Shown: positions 52,137-61,284, numbered from the stretch's first letter. The stretch is DNA of 64,000 bases from Bryobacter sp964387685 (GCA_964387685.1 CAYLXK010000008.1:1-64000); one strand, 5' to 3'. Numbers and translations: made by a program. Notes: generated by a model not told the origin, from the letters alone.

Positions 52137-55100
52137 GCGAGGAGTCGATGCGACAGTGTCCACCCGAACGCATATGGGATGAGATCGCCACTGGGCTCCT
52201 ACAGGGCCTGGAGGCGGAACGCTGGCTGGCGCACGCCTCCCAATGCGACGAATGCGCGGCGCAATTGCGCGCCTCATTGCGAGTCTTTCGCCCGGAGTCG
52301 ACCCTCGTGCAAATGCCTGGTCCAGTGTGGTGGAGCCGGCGTAGACCATTTCGTGTTCTCGCCGCCGCTGCGGCATTAGTGCTGGTGGCCGTTGCCGCGT
52401 GGTGGTTTGCGTTTCGACCACCGGATCCCCTGCAAATTCTGGCTTCCGCGTATACCGATCGGCGCAATCTGGAAGTACGCATACCCGGTGCCGTTCATGC
52501 CACTTTAAACGTCACACGAGGCGCCTCGGGCTTAACCGGTCGGCCCGCGACGCTTCTTAAAGTAGCGGCTGAAATTCAGGAAAATTTAGACGCCAAGCCC
52601 AGCGATCCCCTTTGGCTCCACGCGCAAGGCCGACTCGCTTTACTGGAGGGGCATCCTGAGGAAGCGATCGAGGCCCTGCGCGCAGCCATGGACGCGGGCC
52701 GCGCGGGAAATGAGATTTCCCTCGATCTCGCCACAAGTTACTACCTTCGAGGGCTACAGCGGGCCGAGGCAGGGGCAGCGGATTTTACTCTCGCGCATGA
52801 GTTGTTGAGTCGCCTCCTGGCGAGCGAACCCAAGAACTCTACGGCCCTTTTTAATCGTTCGATTGTGGCGGCCGAGCTGAATCTATTCCCCAGCGCCATC
52901 GCGGACCTCGAAGCTTTCTTGCTCACCGAAAATGATGCCGCCTGGAAACGCGAAGGCCAAGCGCGACTGGACGCTCTTCGACGCAGGTGGCGAGGCTTTC
53001 TACAGCGTCCCGTCGATGCCGATGCGACGCTTTTCGCCGAGGTGGCCCTCGATCAAGCGTTATCTCTAGGGCTTTGGCAGGGGTTATCCGTCCCTATGCT
53101 TTCAGCCCTAAGCCGGAGGCTTGTTGCAGAACACGGCGACCACTGGCTCGCTGAAATGCTGGCTTTATCGCTGACACCCCAGCAGTCCTCCGCCCTCGAT
53201 AGATTAAGGTCGCTGAGTTCGATTCGCTTGAGCGCAAAACGAGGCCGCTATCTCAGCGAAGCGGAATCGGTGCGCGAACTGGAGTTTGCGCCCCTGCCGC
53301 GCCCGCTGGCGGCGTGGCGAGACTTTGAATTCGCCTATCGCGCCACCCATAGCGGCGCAGCCTTTCCCTGCAGGGATCGTCCAGCGCCCCCTTACCCTTG
53401 GCTTCGGGCCCAAATGGCGAGGGAGGCCGGGCATTGCGCCTCGTTGCGTTTGGATATGGCGGCGGCTCAACGTTGGATCGAGGCCTCACGAACGACGGCG
53501 CGCGCGGCCCGCTTCGTCGTCTCGGTGACGCGCGCGGAGTCCTATTTGGGTGTGCTTTCCTATCGCCAGGGTGCATTTCGAGAAGCATTGGCGTCGCAAC
53601 GGGAATTGGCTGCGCGAATCGTAGCCGAGAGACTGCCCATCTCCCGGTTGCATGAGCCCCTACACGGAATCATGCAAAGCGCGGAGGCATTGGGGCGATT
53701 ACACACGGCGCTGGCCGTCGCGTTCTCGGCGGCGGAGGTCGCCCATCATGGAGGGCTGCAAAACGCCGAGTTTGCCGATTGGGCCAATGCCGCTCAGTTC
53801 GCGCTGGCCACCCAACGCCCCAAACTTCAACAAAGGGCATACGATCAAGCCCGGCGCGTTTACGATTCTTCGCAGGGCGGAGCGGCGCCCTTATCTTCCC
53901 GGGCCTGGCTTGAGCTCTTGATGGCGGAGGGAGACGGGCGCTATGAGCGCTTATCCCCTTTCCTATCCGTTCTAGAGACAAGCCAGGACCTATTCGTTCG
54001 CGTGCCTTATCAGCGCTTGCGAGCCCTCCAGGAGGCGGAACAGGGCAATCGCAAGGCGGCCATCCAGCGGTTGGAATCGGCGTTCTCATGGCTTGGCGCC
54101 CAACCTGCGGGGGCCTCCCCTCAAATCTGGCGCAGGGAACTGATGCAGATCAGAGATCAACTGCTGGACGCGTATTTGTCGGATGGCCAGGCGGATTCCG
54201 CATGGCGATTTCTGGAACGATCTCTGGCTCGGGACGAAGCTTCTATGCGAAAGGGCCAGTTACGGCGATCTTCCGCGGCCGCCCCTGCGGTCTTTAGCAT
54301 TCGTCCGGTTGGACAGCGGCTTTGGGTCTGGCACAAACAGGGAGAGCGGATGCGTGTACGCGCAGCCACCTTACCCGTAGCCGATGTGGAACGGAGCATT
54401 CGCCATCTGCAGCGGCTGGCGGCTAATCCTCACGCCGACCGGAGTGTGTTGCGCGCCCAGGCCGACGCGGTTTCCAGCGCGATTTTCGGAAGCTGGCTCC
54501 AGGACTTAGCTCCAGGAGAGCCACTTCTATTTCAGGCCGAAGGGATTTACGCCGCCATTCCGTTTCCTCTCTTGCAGGGAAAAAATGAGGTGCTAGGAAA
54601 TGAGCGAATTATCTCCCTAACCAGCGGTCCACTTGGAGAGATCGGGCCAAGCCCCACGCCATTCCGTCCTAAAGGCGCCCTGATGGTGGACGCCACGCGG
54701 ATTCCGGGGCTGGCCGCCTGGGGTGTCGCTCCCTTGCCGTCAGCCGCGGCGGAATCCGCTGCATTAGCCACCTTCGCCGCGCCAGTGCGTCTCATGGCAG
54801 GCACCCAGGCTACTGCGTCCAATGTCGCAATGGCCTTGCGCTCCGCGGACCTCTTCCACTTTGCCGGTCACACTGTGGCGCACCAGGGACGCTACGTGTT
54901 GTTGTTGGCGGGGGGTACGGCTACCTTGGCGGATGTGCCTGCTCGGGTTGTTTTGTCGGCCTGCTCCACCGGGAAACGCCACCAGGAGGAATACGATTCG
55001 CTGGGGCCTGAAACTTTGGCACAGGAATTCATCCTCGCCGGCGCCTCCGAAGTTGTGGCCTTCGGTTGGAATTTGGATACAACGGCGGCCACGGCATTTA

Positions 55101-55240
55101 TGGAAGCGGTCTACCGGGCTTGGGCAGTCTCGGGAGATCTTGGACAAGCTCTGTTTGAGGGCCGGCGCAAGCTGGCAATGCAGCCGGGTTATTCGCATCC
55201 GTACTACTGGGCGGGCGCGACAAGATGGGTAAGAAATTGA
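52133..55240 (+). CDS. Anti-sigma zinc finger - TM - helical repeats - CHAT protease fusion
   Basis: 1035 residues. N-terminus: an anti-sigma ZAS zinc finger C9-x24-H34-x3-C38-x2-C41, the classic spacing. A single transmembrane helix (74-93) follows, so the zinc finger is cytoplasmic. Next come TPR-like helical repeats (about 145-320 and 540-690; IQENLDAKPSDPLWLHAQG and ALFNRSIVAAELNLFPSA). The C-terminal 250 residues are a CHAT domain of the caspase clan: His913 in FHFAGH and Cys944 in VVLSACSTG, 31 residues apart, followed by EFILAGASEVVAFGW and ALFEGRR. Both catalytic residues are present, so proteolysis is expected. Predicted logic: hold the sigma factor at the membrane and release it or process a partner after a signal sensed by the outer part. 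Ends 19 bases before a gene of unknown family. Confidence 0.88.
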   Translation: MSEESMRQCPPERIWDEIATGLLQGLEAERWLAHASQCDECAAQLRASLRVFRPESTLVQMPGPVWWSRRRPFRVLAAAAALVLVAVAAWWFAFRPPDPLQILASAYTDRRNLEVRIPGAVHATLNVTRGASGLTGRPATLLKVAAEIQENLDAKPSDPLWLHAQGRLALLEGHPEEAIEALRAAMDAGRAGNEISLDLATSYYLRGLQRAEAGAADFTLAHELLSRLLASEPKNSTALFNRSIVAAELNLFPSAIADLEAFLLTENDAAWKREGQARLDALRRRWRGFLQRPVDADATLFAEVALDQALSLGLWQGLSVPMLSALSRRLVAEHGDHWLAEMLALSLTPQQSSALDRLRSLSSIRLSAKRGRYLSEAESVRELEFAPLPRPLAAWRDFEFAYRATHSGAAFPCRDRPAPPYPWLRAQMAREAGHCASLRLDMAAAQRWIEASRTTARAARFVVSVTRAESYLGVLSYRQGAFREALASQRELAARIVAERLPISRLHEPLHGIMQSAEALGRLHTALAVAFSAAEVAHHGGLQNAEFADWANAAQFALATQRPKLQQRAYDQARRVYDSSQGGAAPLSSRAWLELLMAEGDGRYERLSPFLSVLETSQDLFVRVPYQRLRALQEAEQGNRKAAIQRLESAFSWLGAQPAGASPQIWRRELMQIRDQLLDAYLSDGQADSAWRFLERSLARDEASMRKGQLRRSSAAAPAVFSIRPVGQRLWVWHKQGERMRVRAATLPVADVERSIRHLQRLAANPHADRSVLRAQADAVSSAIFGSWLQDLAPGEPLLFQAEGIYAAIPFPLLQGKNEVLGNERIISLTSGPLGEIGPSPTPFRPKGALMVDATRIPGLAAWGVAPLPSAAAESAALATFAAPVRLMAGTQATASNVAMALRSADLFHFAGHTVAHQGRYVLLLAGGTATLADVPARVVLSACSTGKRHQEEYDSLGPETLAQEFILAGASEVVAFGWNLDTTAATAFMEAVYRAWAVSGDLGQALFEGRRKLAMQPGYSHPYYWAGATRWVRN

Positions 55241-55259
55241 GGAAGGTACAGGAAGACTT

Positions 55260-56048
55260 ATGTCAGAGTCAGCCGAAGCGGCTAAGAGTTTCTATTTGAT
55301 TTGGAGTGGACACAAAATTGTGGATTGGAAAAAGGAATTCGTACGGGTCATCATTCCCACGGTTCACCACCACGAGTTCAAAATCTGGGCCTCGCAAGAC
55401 GGTAAGTCCAAGACTTTTGACCTCCCAAGTTCCCAGGATGCGAAGTTCGAAGGTCTCCCGACGCCGACCCTAGGCTACCGTACCCCTGATTCAGAGGGCT
55501 TCTTTATTGATGGCGAAAAAATCACGCTTATCTTGGACGATCCAAAGCCACATGCGATCCTGGGAAACCTTCCGCGTCCCGCCAGAATTGAAACTTTGGC
55601 GGGTCGTTTTGTAAAGGCAGAACATTTCCGGAACGGAATGACTGCCGATCATGTGCATAGCCCCACTTCGAATTTCGAATACAAGATAGGCGATATTCTT
55701 GCATGGCGCTACGACGGCCTTACGAAGGCGCCTAGCCTTTTGATTGATGGCAAGACCTTCCATGCTGCCGACTTGGACAAAGCCTATGCGATGGTCATTA
55801 TAGGCCGCCTCGCTCTCGGGCAAACGCACGATCTAAGGGCCGGAGGCGGCGCCAATGAATTGATGAGATACGACACTAGTAAGAAAACGACTTTTAGGCT
55901 GATGGAAGTGACAGAAGAGCAAACCGTCTTCAACTACATCAAGTCCTCGAGTTTGCCGGAAATGGTAAAAGCAATTCTGGATCCCCGAGAGCTCATTCTT
56001 GGCGGCGGCGGCGTCGGCTCCTGCGACGAAGTTAACGACCGGGGCTAA
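55260..56048 (+). CDS. Unknown protein encoded behind the sigma/CHAT pair
   Basis: 262 residues from ATG. No family is recognised. It has no signal peptide or membrane helix. Beta-strand-rich stretches (FVRVIIPTVHHHEFKIWAS, YKIGDILAWRYDG, PSLLIDGKTFHAADL) suggest a compact domain, and the C-terminus is a Gly-rich tail ending GGGGVGSCDEVND (248-260). The GC content is lower than in the surroundings. Placement 19 bases after the CHAT gene suggests cotranscription and a role as a CHAT substrate, sensor or effector. Its 3' end overlaps the opposite MFS gene by 17 bases. Confidence 0.65.
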   Translation: MSESAEAAKSFYLIWSGHKIVDWKKEFVRVIIPTVHHHEFKIWASQDGKSKTFDLPSSQDAKFEGLPTPTLGYRTPDSEGFFIDGEKITLILDDPKPHAILGNLPRPARIETLAGRFVKAEHFRNGMTADHVHSPTSNFEYKIGDILAWRYDGLTKAPSLLIDGKTFHAADLDKAYAMVIIGRLALGQTHDLRAGGGANELMRYDTSKKTTFRLMEVTEEQTVFNYIKSSSLPEMVKAILDPRELILGGGGVGSCDEVNDRG

Positions 56049-57297
56049 TCAAACTTCGTTTTGGCGCGCGCAGCCAGCCGCGCCAGTTTGCTGCCGCCCA
56101 GGCCAGGCCCGTCAGTGCGCTCAAGGCGCCCGCGATCGCGCCGATGTGCCGGGGGTCCATCATCTCCGTCGCGATGCCGCACAGAAACATGGAGACCATC
56201 ATCGTCGTCCAGGTCATGGTCTCCATTGCCGCAAACACCCGGCCGCGATACTCGTCGGCCACGTATTCCTGCATCTTCGAGTAATTCACCACGCTTGAGC
56301 TCGATCCGGCTGCACGCGAAATGGCGATAAAGAGGAGGGCCATGGCGTAGTCCTTTTCCAGGGAAAACAGAATGTAGAAAGCGCCATGCAGGATGTAGGC
56401 CACCGCCACGGTTTGTTTATAGCCGTCGAAGCTAAGCGACTTATTCAGCCGGTTCGCAAATACTCCGCCAATCACCAGTCCGAAGCCCGCGCACCCCCAA
56501 ATCGTGCCAATGCCGGCCGCCCCTCGGTGAAACACCTTCTCCCCGAACACGCTGAACAAAATCTGCGCCGCGCCGCCACCCGTAGCCCATCCGACGCCTA
56601 CTAGCGCGATCGCCAGCAGCAGCGGTTCCGATCGCAGATACTTCAGGCCCGCCATGAACTCTTCGTGCGGATGAAACTCGCGTGCCGCATGCACCGCCGG
56701 GGGACGGAAAGCTCCGGGCGGGGAATCGAACAAGTAGAGGCACAAGGCGCTCAACAAGAAACTGGCGGCGTTCAAAACGAAGGCACCCTGATAGCCGAAG
56801 CCCGCTATCGCCGTGCCGCCAAAGAACGCTCCCAGTCCAATCGTGGTCCAGGAGGTAATCTGCGTGAGCGCATTGGCCGTCTTCAGCTCCGCGCCCTGCG
56901 CAACGACGGGCAGGATCGCATTGCGGCCGCTGGTGAAAAAAGGGCTGGCGAACATCAGCAACGCGCTGAGTCCGAATAGTAAATAATTCGACTGATCGCC
57001 CACGGCAAAGATAAAGCCGATAGCGATAACCGCGCGAAAGAGGTCGCTCGCCAGCATTACTTGACGCCGGTCCAGACGATCCAAGAGGACGCCCGCCAGC
57101 GGACCGGCCACCAGCATCGGCAGCGCCCTCGCCAGCAACACGCCGCTTACTAGCAGCCCGCCATGATCCTGCCCAATCGCCAAGGAAAAAACCGCGATGT
57201 TATTAAAGTGATCGCCAATATCGGAAACAATCTGGCCAAACCACAGCAGCCGGTAGTTCCGATTGCGGCGCAACAGCTCGAGCATTCCCGGCGGCAT
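56032..57297 (-). CDS. MFS transporter
   Basis: 421 residues from ATG, directly after the TAA of the EamA gene with no spacer. Twelve hydrophobic helices; the loop DRLDRRQVMLASD after helix 2 is the MFS A-motif equivalent. It belongs to the group that includes EntS-type exporters (NRNYRLLWFGQIVSDIGDHFNNIAVF at the start). The substrate cannot be told; a link to N-acyl amino acid metabolism of the neighbours is possible. Confidence 0.92.
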   Translation of the reverse strand: MPPGMLELLRRNRNYRLLWFGQIVSDIGDHFNNIAVFSLAIGQDHGGLLVSGVLLARALPMLVAGPLAGVLLDRLDRRQVMLASDLFRAVIAIGFIFAVGDQSNYLLFGLSALLMFASPFFTSGRNAILPVVAQGAELKTANALTQITSWTTIGLGAFFGGTAIAGFGYQGAFVLNAASFLLSALCLYLFDSPPGAFRPPAVHAAREFHPHEEFMAGLKYLRSEPLLLAIALVGVGWATGGGAAQILFSVFGEKVFHRGAAGIGTIWGCAGFGLVIGGVFANRLNKSLSFDGYKQTVAVAYILHGAFYILFSLEKDYAMALLFIAISRAAGSSSSVVNYSKMQEYVADEYRGRVFAAMETMTWTTMMVSMFLCGIATEMMDPRHIGAIAGALSALTGLAWAAANWRGWLRAPKRSLISPGR

Positions 57298-58167
57298 TTA
57301 GAATTTCTCCGTCAGCCAAACACCCAACAAAACCAGCGCGCCGCCGCCGCCCAGGCTCCAGGTGAGTGGTTCGCCCAAAAGCGGAATCGCCATGGATGAG
57401 GCCAAGATGGGCTGCAGGTAAGTGAAGGAAGTTAGCTGCGACGCGCTGAGTCCTCGCAGGACGCGGTAGTAAAGCATGAAACACAATACGCTGGGCACGG
57501 CGGCCATAAAGATGAGGCAGGCCCAGGAAATCGGCAGCAGGTCGTGAAACGCGAAACCCTGGGCGGAGTAAATCGTTGCCGGCAAAAGCAAAGCGCAGGC
57601 GCCGGTATAATTCAGCGTCACGGTGCCAATTACAGAAAGCCGGCCGCTGAGGGGCTTGGAGAAGACCGTGAAGACCGTAAACGTCAAGCAGCCCAAAAGA
57701 ACCAGGCAATCGCCAATAAAGGTTGCTTGGCCCTGCGAATTCAATTGCAGCAACCCGATCCCGCTCAGGGCGATGGCCATGCCGAAAAGCTTGCGAGGCC
57801 GAAAGACCTCCTGCCTGATCGCCGAACTGAGCAGATATACAAACACGGGGGTCATGCCGACAATCAATGCGCCGTGCGACACGCTGGTTCGTTTGACGCC
57901 GAGCGCGAAAAAGAGCTGGTTCAAGCCCATGCCCAGGCAGCCCAAGGAAAGATAGCGGAAGAAAAGCGGCCAAGTCCAATCCAGCGGCTTTTCGCGCAGA
58001 TACATCGGCAGGCAAATGGCCAACGCTAAACAAGTGCGGCACCCCGTCAAGAGTACGGGCGGCCATTGCTGCAAGGCCACCTTGCTGGTGATGAAGTTAA
58101 AACTCCATAAGAAGGTCACCAGAAACATCAGCAGATAGAGAGGGCGTTTACTGCTCGGGTCGTTCAA
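57298..58167 (-). CDS. EamA/DMT-family transporter
   Basis: 289 residues, TTG start overlapping the stop of the racemase gene (TTGA). Ten membrane helices in two EamA repeats (FLWSFNFITSKVALQQWPPV in the first; FIGDCLVLLGCLTFTVFTVFSKPL in the second). Members of the family export amino acids and metabolites. Coupling with an N-acyl amino acid racemase gene suggests amino acid traffic, as inference. Confidence 0.92.
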   Translation of the reverse strand: MNDPSSKRPLYLLMFLVTFLWSFNFITSKVALQQWPPVLLTGCRTCLALAICLPMYLREKPLDWTWPLFFRYLSLGCLGMGLNQLFFALGVKRTSVSHGALIVGMTPVFVYLLSSAIRQEVFRPRKLFGMAIALSGIGLLQLNSQGQATFIGDCLVLLGCLTFTVFTVFSKPLSGRLSVIGTVTLNYTGACALLLPATIYSAQGFAFHDLLPISWACLIFMAAVPSVLCFMLYYRVLRGLSASQLTSFTYLQPILASSMAIPLLGEPLTWSLGGGGALVLLGVWLTEKF

Positions 58168-59285
58168 GGCCGGGGAAGAACCTCCTGGCGAACGGTGATC
58201 GAATCGAGAAAGCCATGGTCGATCTCATAGCCGAAACCCACGCCTTCACTCACCGCAATCGTGCCTTGCGCGGAAACCGTGATGGGCTGCGTAATTACCT
58301 CTCGCTTCCAATAGCGTTGCGAAGCGCTAACATCGCCGGGCAGCACAAAGTTAGACAAGGTGGAAAGCGCGATGTTATGCGCGCGGCCAATGCCCGACTC
58401 CAGCATGCCGCCACACCAGACCGGGACGCCGTGCCGCAGTGCTACATCGTGCACGCGTTTGGCCTCGGCAAAGCCGCCCACCCGCCCCAGTTTTATGTTG
58501 ATGATCTTGGCCGCCCCCAGGCGGATGGCCTGTGCGGCCTGATGCGCGGAGCGGATACATTCGTCCAGGCAAATCGGGGTCTTGAGCTTGGCTTGTAACT
58601 CGGCGTGATCGATGATTTCGTCGTGCGCCAGCGGCTGCTCAATCATCATCAGGTTGAATTCGTCCAACGCGGCGAGCATGGCCCAATCGGATAGCTTGTA
58701 AGCGGAATTCGCGTCCGCCATCAACAAGATGTCCGGGAAACGTTGGCGCACCGCCCGAATTACTTCCACGTCCCAGCCCGGCGCAATCTTCATTTTAATG
58801 CGTCGGTAACCGGCGTTGACCTCGGTGTCGATTTTTCCGAGTAACTGGTCTACCGTATCCTGGATGCCAATCGAGACGCCGCATTCGATTTCCTTGCGCG
58901 CGCCGCCGCCAATGGCCTGGTAAAGCGGCATGCCTTGCAAACGCGCTTCCAGATCCCAGCAGGCCGCCTCCAGGCCCCCGCGCGCCATCATGTGCCCGCG
59001 AATGTGCGACATCCTCGCTCCCACTTCTTCGGCCGAGCCAAACTCGTGGCCTAAGACCCGCGGCCCCGCGTAGTCCGTCAAAATGCCCCAAATCGAGTGC
59101 GTCCACTCTTCGTTGTAAAAAGGATTCTCGCCCGCAGTTACTTCTCCCCAACCGCTGACGCCGCCCGCGATCACTTCCACTAAGACGATCTGCCGCTCAT
59201 AAGTGCGCCCGAAGCTGGTTTGAAAGAAATGCACCAGCGGCATACGAATCTCGCGGATCTTGATTTGTTCAATGAGAAAAGGCAT
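58164..59285 (-). CDS. MenC / N-succinylamino acid racemase (enolase superfamily)
   Basis: 373 residues from ATG. All catalytic residues of the OSBS/NSAR group are visible: Lys164 and Lys166 (IKMKI), Asp191 (ADANSAY), Glu216 (IEQPL), Asp241 (LDEC) and Lys265 (INIKLGRVGG). The family either makes o-succinylbenzoate for menaquinone (MenC) or racemises N-succinyl amino acids. No other men gene is here; instead a GNAT acyltransferase lies immediately upstream, as in operons where D-amino acids are N-succinylated and then racemised. I therefore favour racemase, moderately. Confidence 0.85.
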   Translation of the reverse strand: MPFLIEQIKIREIRMPLVHFFQTSFGRTYERQIVLVEVIAGGVSGWGEVTAGENPFYNEEWTHSIWGILTDYAGPRVLGHEFGSAEEVGARMSHIRGHMMARGGLEAACWDLEARLQGMPLYQAIGGGARKEIECGVSIGIQDTVDQLLGKIDTEVNAGYRRIKMKIAPGWDVEVIRAVRQRFPDILLMADANSAYKLSDWAMLAALDEFNLMMIEQPLAHDEIIDHAELQAKLKTPICLDECIRSAHQAAQAIRLGAAKIINIKLGRVGGFAEAKRVHDVALRHGVPVWCGGMLESGIGRAHNIALSTLSNFVLPGDVSASQRYWKREVITQPITVSAQGTIAVSEGVGFGYEIDHGFLDSITVRQEVLPRP

Positions 59286-60017
59286 TTAAGGATTCCAAGG
59301 ACTGAAGATATAAGTGCCGCCGGCCTCGCCACGCTCAAAGCCGCTTACGGCAAGCCCCTGGCGGAAATGCGTCTGAAACTGTTCGCTGATGGCCGCTTGC
59401 GTCTCACGCGCCCGCGTGGGGTCTTCCGTCTTCCATTGCTGGATCGCAGCGGGCACTTCGATACGCGCCGCCACGGGGAGAGGGTCCAAACGACCGTGCG
59501 TAAGCAGCCCTTCAACCCGTGCGGAATTTACGTACCACTCCGCGACGCAGCGGTCTGTCGGCAGCCCGCCGTGCAGCGTGCTGGTGGTGGTGCCGTATTG
59601 ATTCAGCACATAGCGCCGCACCACCGCGCCGAGCCTCTCGATATTAAAAAAGGCATTCTTCAATTCAAGCGGATCAAAAGTCCATTCGATCAATTCGATG
59701 CCGCGTTCGATTGCCTGTTCGCGCTGCTGCAGCTTGAGCATCTTGCCGATACCCGCATTGCGATAACCCTCCGCCACACCCATCATGTGGCTGTGCAGGT
59801 AATACTTTCCGCCGCTCTTCAAGCCCGGGATAGCCAGCAAAAACGCTACCATCCGACCTTGGTCGTAGGCGCCAAAGATCTGCCCTCCGATCTTCGAGGC
59901 CACGACGAATAGGCGCACCGGCAGCAATTCAATCTCGGCAAAGCCCCAGATGGTCTTCTGCAACTCCACCGCTTCTACAAACTCGGCCTGTTCCGTTAGG
60001 GCGCGAACCTCGATCAT
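59286..60017 (-). CDS. GNAT family N-acyltransferase
   Basis: 243 residues from the ATG at 60017, which overlaps the mazG stop by ATGA; longer frames are not needed. GNAT core: a first helix EFVEAVELQKTIWGF, strand GRMVAFLLAIPG, and the acyl-CoA loop MGVAEGYRNAGIGKMLKLQQ (Q/R-x-x-G-x-G/A equivalent). It resembles the acyltransferase group that travels with MenC/NSAR racemases and would add the N-succinyl or N-acyl group. Its stop is directly followed by the racemase ATG. Confidence 0.85.
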   Translation of the reverse strand: MIEVRALTEQAEFVEAVELQKTIWGFAEIELLPVRLFVVASKIGGQIFGAYDQGRMVAFLLAIPGLKSGGKYYLHSHMMGVAEGYRNAGIGKMLKLQQREQAIERGIELIEWTFDPLELKNAFFNIERLGAVVRRYVLNQYGTTTSTLHGGLPTDRCVAEWYVNSARVEGLLTHGRLDPLPVAARIEVPAAIQQWKTEDPTRARETQAAISEQFQTHFRQGLAVSGFERGEAGGTYIFSPWNP

Positions 60018-60793
60018 TTCCGTTTCGCCTCTTGCCAATACGCTTCCATCTCTTCGATCGTTGCCTCTTGCAATTTCTTCCCCTCAGCGTGCAGCCGCGT
60101 TTCGACGTGCGCAAAGCGCCGCCGGAACTTCGCGTTCGTCGCGCGCAAGGCGAACTCGGGGTCGACCTTCGACCAGCGCGCCAGATTCACCACGGTGAAT
60201 AACAAGTCGCCGATCTCGCCCTCGATCTCCGAAGTCTTTCCGCCCACGCGCGCCGCTTGCAATTCCTCTATCTCTTCGCGTAATTTCGCCAGCACATCGT
60301 CAAAGGCGGCCCACTCAAATCCCACCGCCGCGGCTTTTTTGGAGATTTCCACCGCCTCCATCAGCGCGGGCTGGGCGCGATTCACGCCGTCTAACAGAGT
60401 CTTCGGGCCGGGCTTCTCTTGGGCCTTGATTTGGTCCCAAGTCCGTTTCACGTCTTCGGCCGTTGCCGCGGAGGCGTCGGCAAAGATGTGCGGATGGCGC
60501 CGGATCAGTTTTTCGTTGATGGAAACCAAGGCGTCGGCAATGGTGAAGAGCCCCTGCTCGGAGGCCATTTGCGCGTGAAACACCGCCTGCAACAAAAAGT
60601 CCCCTAGCTCTTCCCGTAGATTCGCCCAATCCCGGCGCTCGATGGCATCCACCACCTCATAGGTCTCCTCGACCGTGTAGCGCTTAATGGTGTCGAAGGT
60701 CTGCTCGCGGTCCCACGGGCAGCCATCGGGGGCGCGTAAACGCGCCATAATGTCAACTAATTCCTGAAAAGATGGACCAGCCTCTGAACCCAC
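60014..60793 (-). CDS. mazG: Nucleoside triphosphate pyrophosphohydrolase MazG
   Basis: 259 residues from a GTG at 60793. Two MazG repeats: MARLRAPDGCPWDREQT and EETYEVVDAIERRDWANLREELGDFLLQAVFHAQ with the E-E-x-x-D metal site, and KLREEIEELQAARVGG with EGEIGDLLFTVVNLAR in the second. Hydrolyses NTPs to NMP and pyrophosphate, sanitising the nucleotide pool. A later ATG (codon 16) would cut into the first repeat. The 5' end overlaps the divergent GNAT gene. Confidence 0.93.
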   Translation of the reverse strand: MGSEAGPSFQELVDIMARLRAPDGCPWDREQTFDTIKRYTVEETYEVVDAIERRDWANLREELGDFLLQAVFHAQMASEQGLFTIADALVSINEKLIRRHPHIFADASAATAEDVKRTWDQIKAQEKPGPKTLLDGVNRAQPALMEAVEISKKAAAVGFEWAAFDDVLAKLREEIEELQAARVGGKTSEIEGEIGDLLFTVVNLARWSKVDPEFALRATNAKFRRRFAHVETRLHAEGKKLQEATIEEMEAYWQEAKRK

Positions 60794-61284
60794 GGATTCT
60801 TCAGTTTAGCATCCGCCACGCCGCCTTTCCGGCCGACCGGGACATAGTCGCCCGTCTCTTCCGCGACTATCAGCAAAACATTCAAGTCGATTTATGTTTC
60901 CAGAGCTTCGACCACGAATTGGCCACGCTACCCGGCAGATACGTTGCCGTTCTGCTGGCCGAACACGACGGGGATTTTTTGGGCTGCATTGCCCTGCGGC
61001 CGCTGGGCCAAACCGAGCCGGGCGTTGGCGAAATGAAGCGCCTTTTCGTAGCACCCGCGGCGCGCGGCCTCGGGGTAGGGAAGGCCTTGCTTCTGGCGGC
61101 GATTGCCGAAGCCCGCTCGCTCGCGTTTCACACCCTCCGCTTGGATACGGTCGAGGACAAAATGTCGTCGGCCATCCGCCTCTACCGCCAAGCCGGCTTC
61201 CAGGATATTGGCCGCCGCCAGGAAGGAAGCCTCGGGCTGCTGGATATGGAACTCAGACTAGACCGCGAGCTACCCCGACGTTAG
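60772..61284 (+). CDS. GNAT family acetyltransferase
   Basis: 170 residues from ATG. Compact single-domain GNAT: FSIRHAAFPADRDIVARLFRDY, GDFLGCIALRPLGQTEPGVGEMKRLFVAPAARGLGVGKALL with the acetyl-CoA loop R-G-L-G-V-G-K, and IRLYRQAGF near the end. Substrate unknown. The start overlaps the mazG start on the other strand by 22 bases. Confidence 0.9.
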   Translation: MDQPLNPRILQFSIRHAAFPADRDIVARLFRDYQQNIQVDLCFQSFDHELATLPGRYVAVLLAEHDGDFLGCIALRPLGQTEPGVGEMKRLFVAPAARGLGVGKALLLAAIAEARSLAFHTLRLDTVEDKMSSAIRLYRQAGFQDIGRRQEGSLGLLDMELRLDRELPRR

